DNA from: Photobacterium piscicola
Lineage (GTDB): Bacteria > Pseudomonadota > Gammaproteobacteria > Enterobacterales > Vibrionaceae
Assembly: GCF_900166965.1 (NCBI RefSeq)
Contig: NZ_FUZI01000001.1
Coordinates: 1,334,296 to 1,398,295, forward strand
Length of the DNA stretch: 64,000 nucleotides
Reading direction: 5' to 3'
The position numbers were made by a program, and so were the translations under genes. Below, piece by piece: positions 52,769 through 60,812 of this stretch. Positions within the stretch are counted from its first letter, which is position 1. Each line of letters opens with the position of its first letter. The notes under the pieces were generated by a model. It worked only from the letters and a program-made list of their open reading frames with translations. It had not been told where the DNA came from and ran no database searches.

Positions 52769-55048
52769 TTACAATGTCCCTCCGAGTGAAAGGTAGAATG
52801 AGCTTTCACCCGTGGATGTCTGACCATAACTTAAATAAACAGGCCCTAAAATGGAATCTACGGCAACATACACACTGCCAGCAGTAATCGCACTGTGCCA
52901 ACTCATGGCTGATGTGCGATCCCATACGCCACCTTTTTCAAGTGAACCGCCAACATATACCGGAAACTTAAATGCTCCAAAATTATTATCAATAACACGA
53001 TAACGGTATATTAAACTGGTTAAAGCACTATAACGACCATTTAACTCATAACGATGATAGCCCGATAAATTAAATAATCCGCCAAGATCTTGAGCGTAGA
53101 TAGGTAATAAATTATCAGCATCTGAACCAGCAGTTTTTATTGAAAATACCATTGTATGCTTATCGTATGTGAATGGTTTAATTATCGATAAATTATAATA
53201 TACCGTGTCACCAGACTCTGATTCACCTGACGTTGGTCGACGTAAGGTATTACTATAGCCAATCTCACCATTTAAATAAGAACCATAAGATGGAAAAAAG
53301 AAGCTATCTAAATCATCATAAGTAAGATCTAAATATGGTCCATATAAATCATAGTTTTCTTTACTATCCAATGCTGATACCGCAATACTACCTGTTTGAC
53401 CTTTATACCCTAATGTTAATGCTGCCCATGGTCTTATATTCCATCCCATTTCAGCGTAAGCATTAGTTTGATTATATTTCGCATCAATATTTTTTAGATC
53501 TTCTGTATTTAAATTATAAGCATTAAAATTATCAAATCGACGAATTTCATTACTCGTTGCAGCGCCAAAAGCAGTAAAGAAATGTTGTTGATAATCTATC
53601 GGAAAATATAGTTCAGTTGAAATATCCTTCCAACTCCCCAGTTTCCACTCAAGTAACCACTCTCCACCTTTATCGGTAAGATCAGTATAAATATATTGTG
53701 CGCCAAAAGAAAAATCAGATCGGCTTTCAAAATCATCTTCAAACGCCAGTGTAAAGTTTAAGTATCCAGGCCCCCAAGATTTTTCATTAATATCCATCAC
53801 TAAAATATTTTTATTATCTTTTTGCTTTATTGAATAATTAATTCGCCCATAGATATCTTCACTCTGTAAGCGTTTCACAGATTGTTCTAATTCATTATTA
53901 GAAATCACTTTACCTGTTTTTAATTCTAGTTGTGCTAATAATGTTTTATCAGGTAAATTAGTATTATTGATGATTTCAATATCATCAATAAAATATGAGT
54001 CATGTGCAGATAATTTCACTCGTCTCATATTTTTTTCTTCATTATATTTAGCATAATCAGAAGTTGATAATTGATAGCGTAATAAACGAGGAAGTGATGC
54101 TTGGGCTATTTTCCGTCCCGCTTGATAAGCCTGATCTAATTTATCAAAATCAGCTGCAGTCATAAAAGAAACATTGGGTTGTAAATAAATATCATTCGGC
54201 TTCATTAAGCTTTTCTGATAATCAGCACTGGCATTAGTCATAAAGGTCGTTAACTGTGACACAATATTTAAAGCGCTGTCTAAATCTTTTTTAGGCATTA
54301 AACTATCACGTAAATCCACCGCAATAATAACCTCAGCGCCAAGCTGCTTTGCCACATCAACAGGCATATTATTAACGACCCCACCATCAACAAGTAACTT
54401 ACCATCGAGGTGAACGGGTTTTAATGCGCCAGGCACCGTCATTGATGCTTGCATTGCAGTGGCTAAATTACCAGAGTCAATAATAACAGGGGTTACCTTC
54501 GTTATATCCGTCGCAACACTGCGGTATGGAATAGCGAGTTGATCAAAGGTTTTTAATGCCGGTAAATTAACGGTAAGTTGGCGTAAAATAACAGCGAGCC
54601 CTTGGCCTTGAAATGCACCAGGCCGAGATTTAAACTCACCATTAATATCCAAACCTAAATCAGTATGTAATTGATAAGTATCGCCTTGTTTCTTTCTTCG
54701 TAACGATAGATCATTACGACTAGCCCTATCGATATAACCCGTATTCCAGTTAATATCAAATGTTCGTTGTTTAACTTCGTGAGCAGACAGCCCCATGGCA
54801 TACATGCCACCGACATAGGCCCCCATACTCGTACCAGTTACAATATCAACTGGAATACGATTTTCTTCAAGAACTTCCAGTACGCCAATATGGGCCGCAC
54901 CCTTTGCACCACCGCCACTAAGCACTACACCAATTTTAGGACGCTCAATAACAGGACGATCTGCTGTTGCAGCATAGACATTAACAGTTGATGTACTCAC
55001 AAAAATACAACATAAAATACTGCTAAAATTCTTTTTACTAAACAACAT
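52769..55048 (-). CDS. PlpD-type patatin phospholipase with POTRA and beta-barrel (type Vd secretion)
   Basis: A 759-residue protein combining secretion and catalysis. A signal peptide covers residues 1-26. The patatin domain (about 35-300) has GGGAKG (oxyanion site), GTSMG with the catalytic Ser, and DGGVVNN with the catalytic Asp. A POTRA domain follows (about 345-430), then a 16-strand Omp85/BamA-like barrel ending in a short strand with GGTL. This is the architecture of Pseudomonas PlpD, a type Vd autotransporter whose patatin acts as a phospholipase A. GGAG precedes the start. A palindrome at 55082 lies in its promoter region. Monocistronic. Confidence 0.92.
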   Translation of the reverse strand: MLFSKKNFSSILCCIFVSTSTVNVYAATADRPVIERPKIGVVLSGGGAKGAAHIGVLEVLEENRIPVDIVTGTSMGAYVGGMYAMGLSAHEVKQRTFDINWNTGYIDRASRNDLSLRRKKQGDTYQLHTDLGLDINGEFKSRPGAFQGQGLAVILRQLTVNLPALKTFDQLAIPYRSVATDITKVTPVIIDSGNLATAMQASMTVPGALKPVHLDGKLLVDGGVVNNMPVDVAKQLGAEVIIAVDLRDSLMPKKDLDSALNIVSQLTTFMTNASADYQKSLMKPNDIYLQPNVSFMTAADFDKLDQAYQAGRKIAQASLPRLLRYQLSTSDYAKYNEEKNMRRVKLSAHDSYFIDDIEIINNTNLPDKTLLAQLELKTGKVISNNELEQSVKRLQSEDIYGRINYSIKQKDNKNILVMDINEKSWGPGYLNFTLAFEDDFESRSDFSFGAQYIYTDLTDKGGEWLLEWKLGSWKDISTELYFPIDYQQHFFTAFGAATSNEIRRFDNFNAYNLNTEDLKNIDAKYNQTNAYAEMGWNIRPWAALTLGYKGQTGSIAVSALDSKENYDLYGPYLDLTYDDLDSFFFPSYGSYLNGEIGYSNTLRRPTSGESESGDTVYYNLSIIKPFTYDKHTMVFSIKTAGSDADNLLPIYAQDLGGLFNLSGYHRYELNGRYSALTSLIYRYRVIDNNFGAFKFPVYVGGSLEKGGVWDRTSAMSWHSAITAGSVYVAVDSILGPVYLSYGQTSTGESSFYLSLGGTL

Positions 55049-55081
55049 CGTCTAACTCCGCTAACAATAATACTTAGTATA

Positions 55082-55107
55082 ACGTAATACACATCAAAGT
55101 ATTACGT
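55082..55107. promoter_or_regulatory. Palindrome between the patatin and rctB genes
   Basis: ACGTAATAC/GTATTACGT, a perfect 9-bp inverted repeat with an 8-base loop, 34 bases before the patatin start. It may be an operator for that gene. Confidence 0.4.
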
Positions 55108-55134
55108 GTTAACCCTTTAGCAGTATTAAAACAA

Positions 55135-55160
55135 AAAGAGCGTCGATAAACACGCTCTTT
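55135..55160 (-). terminator. Terminator of rctB
   Basis: AAAGAGCGT/ACGCTCTTT, a perfect 9-bp stem, then TTTGTTTTAAT on the minus strand. It lies 28 bases after the stop. Confidence 0.88.
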
Positions 55161-55187
55161 CTCTATTCAGCTATCACTATTTATATT

Positions 55188-57188
55188 TTAAATTCCTTTT
55201 GCGACATCATCTAAGGCTGTTAATACTTGATCGGTTATATGACCTTCATGAACCAATTTACATACTTTTCGACGAACGGCTAAACCTGAAATTAAGCGTT
55301 CAATAGATAAATGGCGTTCATCTTGACGACTATTGTACAGCTCAACCGTTTTACTGAGCGTTTCATAACTAACACGCTCCCCTGCGACATGAAGCCAATC
55401 AAGCTTCTCTAAATACCCCTGACACTCTTCTGTAATCGTAGTAGCTGGATGACCAGTCATTGCAGACAACGCCGTAATACTGCGTTGTAGCGCCTCAGAA
55501 GAGGTATATTTAGATAAAACGATAGTAAGTTCATCTGCATTTATTTCAACTAAATGCTTACGCAGCTTAATACGACGTCCTAACCGCCCTCGAGGTCGAG
55601 GTTCTTTACGTTGGATTGGTTCAAATTCGCCATCAATAATCGCGGATAACTGATCTAGTGCTTGTTTAGGCATAATCTCATTACGTAATGGATTTGGCAT
55701 CGTTGGTGCCATATTACGTTTGCCTTCATTAGTGGTTTTCGCACGAGAATAACGAATAACTTCTTCAGCATCAGATTTAATATCTATTCGATAATCCGTA
55801 TAACGTTTATCAACATCATCAGCCGAAATCGTTAAATGATAGCCCCATAAATTAACCGCAAACATCGTCTCGGTCACTTTACCTTCTGCCAATTTTTTTA
55901 ATTCACGAATAATATCCGAAGAAAAACGACGCCATTCAATATTTCTAGCAAGCTTTTGATTCAATTCACTTAATAGCATTGAATCAACAACGCGACGTGA
56001 CATACGACTTCTGAAAAAGGTGTATAACTGAAACACTAAAGTATGTTGACGTAAAATCTCAGGTGGAAACAAGAAGAAATAATCACGGGTGAGTAATTCA
56101 TCAAAAAAGGAAGGTTCCCACACTAAAATATACAAGTTAGGTTTGATGCGAATCTCACCATCGTCACCTTCTTGAGGCGCTTCTTCTGATGCTGTGATCG
56201 TACGAGCAATAAATCTAAACCGATCACTTTTAAAACCTTCTGGCATATTTTCACTCAGCCAACGACCGGTTAATTCATGCAACTGAAAATCTGTAAATTC
56301 GATACGATCAATACTTTCGCGAATAGAATCACGAGCAGGGCCACTGTCTTTTTTACCACGTAAAGCTAAAATATCAGTGATATAAACAGGGGTTTTATTT
56401 GCCATTGAGCGGAGTTGGATCTCATAATCCGCAAGATGATGATCGTGATATTGTACGGTTAGCGTAAACAACGCAAATAACGTCATAAGATCATCAACAG
56501 TCATGATCGATTTTGAAGATCGTGTTTCAATGATCGCTTTGGTGCCACTGATCGCAACCATTGCTTTTTGATAACTTTTCTTTGTTCGTGGTGGCGCTAA
56601 AGCTTGATCGATAATACCAGCCCAACTTGTTGGTGATACCACAATTTGATCGGCTTCATCTGGCATCGATGGTGGAGTACCTAAACCATATTCAGTCAAT
56701 AAGCGACGGTTAACATGATTTTGGGCTAATGCCTTAGACCGCTTTTGTTTTTCACGTTGCTTAAATTGATCTGATAGTAAACTACCAGTACCAAGCTGAG
56801 AGATGAGTAGTGCTGGATTAATAAAGTGATGCAGCATAGTTTTACCAGCAAGGCCTTCTTCAAATCGCACTGGCTGTTGATTAAATAGCCCAACACTGAC
56901 AGCTGCCCGTAAACGTTGCTGAATAGCAGCGCGGGTTAACTGGCCTTCTGTTGCTTCAATAAGTTCAGTTGTTGAAACCATACCATCTTGGCTTGATAAG
57001 CCACGTAATGAAATTAAATTCAACAGTTCGATAATACTTTTGGTTACACCTTTAAAATGCTGGTATTGGGGTAACCAATCAACCAAATTTGCAGGGATCA
57101 CAAATAAATGACCATCTTTGTGTGATCTTGGCGCTTCGATCAATATCTTATCAATCGGATTTTTTTTAGTATTTCGAACGGAATTCAT
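55188..57188 (-). CDS. rctB: Chromosome II replication initiator RctB
   Basis: A 666-residue protein matching V. cholerae RctB (658 residues) along its length, for example YQHFKGVTKSI, TRAAIQQRLRAAV, KKDSGPARDSIR and RRFSSDIIRELKK. RctB is found only in Vibrionaceae and their relatives, binds 12-mer and 39-mer sites to start chromosome II replication, and represses its own gene. It reads away from the origin. The N-terminal 15 residues differ from V. cholerae, as is common. Two GATC-bearing RctB sites precede it and are good candidates for autoregulation. Confidence 0.98.
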   Translation of the reverse strand: MNSVRNTKKNPIDKILIEAPRSHKDGHLFVIPANLVDWLPQYQHFKGVTKSIIELLNLISLRGLSSQDGMVSTTELIEATEGQLTRAAIQQRLRAAVSVGLFNQQPVRFEEGLAGKTMLHHFINPALLISQLGTGSLLSDQFKQREKQKRSKALAQNHVNRRLLTEYGLGTPPSMPDEADQIVVSPTSWAGIIDQALAPPRTKKSYQKAMVAISGTKAIIETRSSKSIMTVDDLMTLFALFTLTVQYHDHHLADYEIQLRSMANKTPVYITDILALRGKKDSGPARDSIRESIDRIEFTDFQLHELTGRWLSENMPEGFKSDRFRFIARTITASEEAPQEGDDGEIRIKPNLYILVWEPSFFDELLTRDYFFLFPPEILRQHTLVFQLYTFFRSRMSRRVVDSMLLSELNQKLARNIEWRRFSSDIIRELKKLAEGKVTETMFAVNLWGYHLTISADDVDKRYTDYRIDIKSDAEEVIRYSRAKTTNEGKRNMAPTMPNPLRNEIMPKQALDQLSAIIDGEFEPIQRKEPRPRGRLGRRIKLRKHLVEINADELTIVLSKYTSSEALQRSITALSAMTGHPATTITEECQGYLEKLDWLHVAGERVSYETLSKTVELYNSRQDERHLSIERLISGLAVRRKVCKLVHEGHITDQVLTALDDVAKGI

Positions 57189-57277
57189 TTGTCATTAGCC
57201 GTAGAAGCATCATCTTTCCGTAGAGATTAATAGAAAAAGATCAATAAATAAAGTTTTTTATTTAAAGATTTTAAAAC

Positions 57278-57327
57278 TGATCTTTATGATTAAATCTGAT
57301 CTTATTGATTATATGATCTAATGATCA
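57278..57327. promoter_or_regulatory. RctB sites in the rctB promoter
   Basis: TGATC at 57278 and 57297, ATGATCT at 57313 and ATGATCA at 57321, all just upstream of rctB. Their phasing differs from the iteron array. They likely mediate autorepression by RctB, which is known in V. cholerae. The first hundred bases, 57189-57277, show only AT-rich sequence. Confidence 0.6.
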
Positions 57328-57390
57328 GGTGAGAAAATTTGTTGTAACTGTATGTTTATAATGATTATTATTTTACAGGCAGTTGGAACG

Positions 57391-57517
57391 ATGATCAACA
57401 GAAGTACAGAAACATGATCATATAGCGCTAGAAAGCATGATCATCATAGCACTGGAAAGATGATCATTATAAAGCTGAAAACATGATCATAATAATAATG
57501 AAAGCATGATCATCATT
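57391..57517. other. oriCII core: six RctB iterons with exact 23-bp period
   Basis: ATGATCA starts at 57391, 57414, 57437, 57460, 57483 and 57506, an exact 23-bp period. Each repeat is a 12-mer of the RctB type with an 11-base spacer, the same organisation as the six-iteron array of the V. cholerae minimal oriCII. GATC inside each is a Dam site, in line with methylation-dependent RctB binding. The array lies about 200 bases from rctB and just before the DnaA box. Confidence 0.95.
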
Positions 57518-57539
57518 GATTATCACCTTTTCCACAAAG

Positions 57540-57548
57540 TTATCCACA
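57540..57548 (+). other. DnaA box in oriCII
   Basis: TTATCCACA, the strict DnaA consensus, 28 bases after the last iteron. A second close match, TTTTCCACA, lies at 57528-57536. Chromosome II origins of Vibrio need one DnaA box beside the iterons. Confidence 0.9.
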
Positions 57549-57626
57549 ACTAAGATGTGAGAGCACGTATTTATTGGTGTTGATTGTTATTTTCAGTGTT
57601 ATCGATAGCCTTTTTTTACTGGAAAG

Positions 57627-58079
57627 ATGATCATGTTGGTGTGTTTTCAAGTTTTTGGGGCATATTTATGCTTGTATTGCTTCTCGCAAATGCTTTTTTA
57701 AGTTGAATTGACACTTAATTGAGATGACATTCAACGTAAACCAATGTGGATTTGTCATGTATCCGCCATTGGATCAATGATCATCGTGTATTTGGTGTAT
57801 TTCAATTCTCCATATTGAAGAAATTAAGCGGTTGTTTAGTAGATTTTAAATGACAGCTATGAAGCCCCAACCCTTATTGAATCAGCGTTCCCCGTAGTTT
57901 ATCTTCAATTTTACATGCTTCCGTGTTGTTAACTCAATAATTGTGATCATTGAACTTTATCTTGATCATTTTTCCGCTATTAAGTGAGTCTAAAAGTACG
58001 GTTTACAGGTCTATATTAGCAATTATCTTTGCTTGATCATCGTTTCATCTTTTGTTCTTCTTTGTTGGAACAATGATCA
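57627..58079. other. Outlying RctB-type sites between oriCII and parA2
   Basis: ATGATCA at 57627, 57777 and 58073 and its complement TGATCAT at 57943, 57963 and 58034. These are scattered, not evenly spaced, and match the half-sites of regulatory 39-mers or extra 12-mers that limit replication in V. cholerae. No ORF is convincing between 57190 and 58526; an untranslated transcript like V. cholerae rctA cannot be excluded. Confidence 0.65.
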
Positions 58080-58291
58080 AGTAATCATGAGCTTTTATGA
58101 ATTCACTGAATATGATTTCAGGTTGTTTTTAGTGTTATTTTGCTTTTTTTTACTTTTTACTAATGAAATTGGGTGATTTCACTAGCAAATAGAATAAAAT
58201 CTTTCATCGACTCTTTTTTATATTGAAATGACATTATCCGTAAATTATCACTATTTTTTCATTGTTCCGCTAATAATGCAGATGAGTTGAA

Positions 58292-58304
58292 TTTACATTG
58301 TAAA
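58292..58304. other. parS2 centromere site
   Basis: TTTACATTGTAAA exactly matches the Vibrio chromosome II centromere consensus TTTACANTGTAAA bound by ParB2. It lies 223 bases before parA2. A degenerate copy TTTACAGTGTGTT is at 58469-58481, near the parA2 promoter. Confidence 0.9.
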
Positions 58305-58526
58305 CTTGTGACACTGTAACAGTTTTGCGAAATGGGTTTAATGAGGTAGATTAGGTTGGATTTTTGAGTAGATTGAAGTCTAAAAACCTTATTTTTTTAT
58401 GCTTTTTGCATTAATCGATGTTTTTTAGTTGAGATTGGTATCACATGTTTTTGTTCAGCTTTTTATTGTTTACAGTGTGTTTTATTGTACAATAGAGGCA
58501 GTCTATTATCATGGCGAAGAGTACTA

Positions 58527-59741
58527 ATGAATAGGGAACAGACGATACAAAATTTGCTCAATATTGCAGAGCAAACTAAACAAGTACAAGCGGATCGTAT
58601 TGAAATTGTTTTAGAAGAGCGTCGCGAGGAAGTTTTTCCACCAATGTCAAAAGCATTAATGGAAACGCGCTCAGGTTTAACTCGTCGCAAGTTAGATGAT
58701 GCAATTTCACGTATGGAAGCGACTGGGCATCAATTTACAAAAAATAAAGCAAATCACTATTCAATTACCCTTGAAGAAGCACATCAGTTGATGGAGTCAG
58801 CAAAAAAGCCTGCTTTTTATCAACGAGAAGGCGCTGGACGTAAACCTTGGGTGGTGAATGTCCAGAATCAGAAAGGTGGTACTGGAAAATCGATGACAGC
58901 GGTGCACATCGCTGCTTGTTTAGCCTTAGATTTAGATAAGCGTTACAGAATTTGTCTTATTGACCTTGATCCTCAAGGATCGTTACGTTTATTTCTTAAT
59001 CCATTGATTAGTATAGGTAAACAAGAGACTATTTATTCAGCAGTGGACGTAATGTTAGATAACGTGCCGGAAGGTGTGTTAACAGATAAGCATTTTGTAA
59101 TGGATAATGTGGTAATGCCAACCCAATATCCGAATCTTAAAACCATTGCAGCTTTCCCTGAAGATGCGATGTTCAATGCTGATGCATGGCAAGATTTGGC
59201 TGTAAATCAAGATCTTGATATCGTGCGTTTACTTAAAGAAAAAGTGATTGATCCGATTGCTGATGAGTTCGATATCATCATGATTGATACGGGTCCTCAT
59301 ATTGATCCATTAGTTTGGAATGCAATGTATGCATCAAATGCGTTGATCATTCCTTGTGCTGCTAAACGTTTAGACTGGGCATCAACCGTTAACTTCTTTC
59401 AGCATTTACCCACTGTTTATGAGATGTTTCCAGAAGATTGGCACGGATTAGAATTCATTCGTCTGATGCCAACGATGTTTGAAGACGATAATAAAAAGCA
59501 AGTTTCAGTATTAACCGAAATGAATTACTTGTTACGTGAGCAAGTAATGATGGCGACAGTACCACGAAGCCGCGCTTTTGAGACATGTGCAGACACTTAT
59601 AGCACTGTTTTTGACCTTACTGCGGCTGAATTTGAGGGCGGTAAGAAGACCCTTTCTACGGCTCAAGAAGCCATTCAGCGTGTTGGTCTTGAATTAGAAC
59701 GTGTTATGCACAGCCACTGGGCAAACTTGAACGAGGAGTAA
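58527..59741 (+). CDS. parA2: Chromosome II partition ATPase ParA2
   Basis: A 404-residue ParA of the large, plasmid-P1-like class (N-terminal helix-turn-helix region about 1-105, then the ATPase). The deviant Walker A motif QKGGTGKSM lies near residues 115-123; the CLIDLDPQG and IMIDTGPH motifs follow. The length matches V. cholerae ParA2 (405). The start at 58527 is chosen over a TTG 14 codons upstream because GAAGAG precedes it. It forms filaments on DNA that pull ParB2-parS2 complexes. The stop is 7 bases before parB2. Confidence 0.97.
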   Translation: MNREQTIQNLLNIAEQTKQVQADRIEIVLEERREEVFPPMSKALMETRSGLTRRKLDDAISRMEATGHQFTKNKANHYSITLEEAHQLMESAKKPAFYQREGAGRKPWVVNVQNQKGGTGKSMTAVHIAACLALDLDKRYRICLIDLDPQGSLRLFLNPLISIGKQETIYSAVDVMLDNVPEGVLTDKHFVMDNVVMPTQYPNLKTIAAFPEDAMFNADAWQDLAVNQDLDIVRLLKEKVIDPIADEFDIIMIDTGPHIDPLVWNAMYASNALIIPCAAKRLDWASTVNFFQHLPTVYEMFPEDWHGLEFIRLMPTMFEDDNKKQVSVLTEMNYLLREQVMMATVPRSRAFETCADTYSTVFDLTAAEFEGGKKTLSTAQEAIQRVGLELERVMHSHWANLNEE

Positions 59742-59748
59742 TTGACAG

Positions 59749-60723
59749 ATGGCAATTAAAACTACAGATCTTAATGCACGTTTATTTGGTAAAGCCGATA
59801 AACGTCGTGCGACCAATGTTACAGAAGCACAAACAGCAGCCCGTGATAAAGCCGCTGTGATTGAATTAGCTGTTGCTGGCGAAGATACTGTTGCTTTTGA
59901 ATTAGTAAAAGTAAACGCAGATGATATCAGCACACAAACGATCGTTTTTGCTGAAAATGCGCGTGAGCAAGCTTTTTTAAATGAGCATGCTCTTGCTGAT
60001 ATTTTAGTAACGTTAAAAGATCGTGGCCAGCAATATCCCGCCGTTGGTCGTTGGCTTGATGATGGTCGTATTGAAGTATTAGACGGTAGCCGCCGTCGTA
60101 TGTCTTGTATTATTGCTCATAAAGATTTTCTAATTTATGTCGCTAAAGGCATCAATACTGAGCATGCTAAATTTTTGTCCGATGTTGCGAACGCGCATAA
60201 GCCATTATCTTTATTTGAACGTGGTAAAGAAATGCAGTCGCTGTTAGATACTGGCAAAGTTGCTGATCAAAAAGAACTGGCTAAGTATTTACAGTGCAGT
60301 GAAGCATTAGTGAGTGGTGCACTAAAAGCTGCAAGTTTACCGATGGAATTATTGATGGCTTATCCTAGTGTGGGTGAACTTGGTCGTCCTACTATTGTTA
60401 AACTTCACCGTATTTTCTTTGGTTTAAATCACGAACAACAGCAACACATGATTGCTGATTTGAGCGGTGATAATGCAGCATTGTGGAAGACGATTAACGC
60501 ACAAGGCATTAGCCGTATTACGCGTGAAGTAACAGGTAAATTAGAACAATTAGGTGAGCAATTACATCCTAAGACAGTGATTGAGAAGCCAACATCGCAA
60601 GATTTAATTAAGGGTAAAGTCTCTTATATGCGTGATGGTGATAAGTTACAGCTTAAATTGAAAAAGATGAGTGATCGTCAAATCAATGATGTACTGGCTT
60701 ATTTAAATGATTATCTAAAGTAA
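59749..60723 (+). CDS. parB2: Chromosome II partition protein ParB2
   Basis: A 324-residue ParB (V. cholerae ParB2 is 322). The N-terminal ParB/Srx-like CTPase region (about 65-170) contains GRIEVLDGSRRRMSC, and a helix-turn-helix around residues 175-205 reads QKELAKYLQCSEALVSGAL. It binds the parS2 sites found at 58292 and around 63730-63796. GAGGAG lies upstream of the start. A clear terminator follows. Confidence 0.97.
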   Translation: MAIKTTDLNARLFGKADKRRATNVTEAQTAARDKAAVIELAVAGEDTVAFELVKVNADDISTQTIVFAENAREQAFLNEHALADILVTLKDRGQQYPAVGRWLDDGRIEVLDGSRRRMSCIIAHKDFLIYVAKGINTEHAKFLSDVANAHKPLSLFERGKEMQSLLDTGKVADQKELAKYLQCSEALVSGALKAASLPMELLMAYPSVGELGRPTIVKLHRIFFGLNHEQQQHMIADLSGDNAALWKTINAQGISRITREVTGKLEQLGEQLHPKTVIEKPTSQDLIKGKVSYMRDGDKLQLKLKKMSDRQINDVLAYLNDYLK

Positions 60724-60744
60724 CGTTTATTTTACTTAATAAAA

Positions 60745-60771
60745 GCCACGCAATTATGCGTGGTTTTTTTA
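60745..60771 (+). terminator. Terminator of parA2-parB2
   Basis: GCCACGC/GCGTGGT stem with a 6-base loop and a run of seven T, about 22 bases after the parB2 stop. Confidence 0.93.
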
Positions 60772-60812
60772 TGCCTGTTGTGGCTGTGTTATGATCTGTA
60801 GGTCATTTATTT

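Noticed and set aside
57278..58079. Inverted-repeat ends or a mobile element in the ATGATCA-rich stretch
   Set aside because: Even 23-bp spacing, an adjacent rctB and a DnaA box explain them as origin iterons; no transposase is present.
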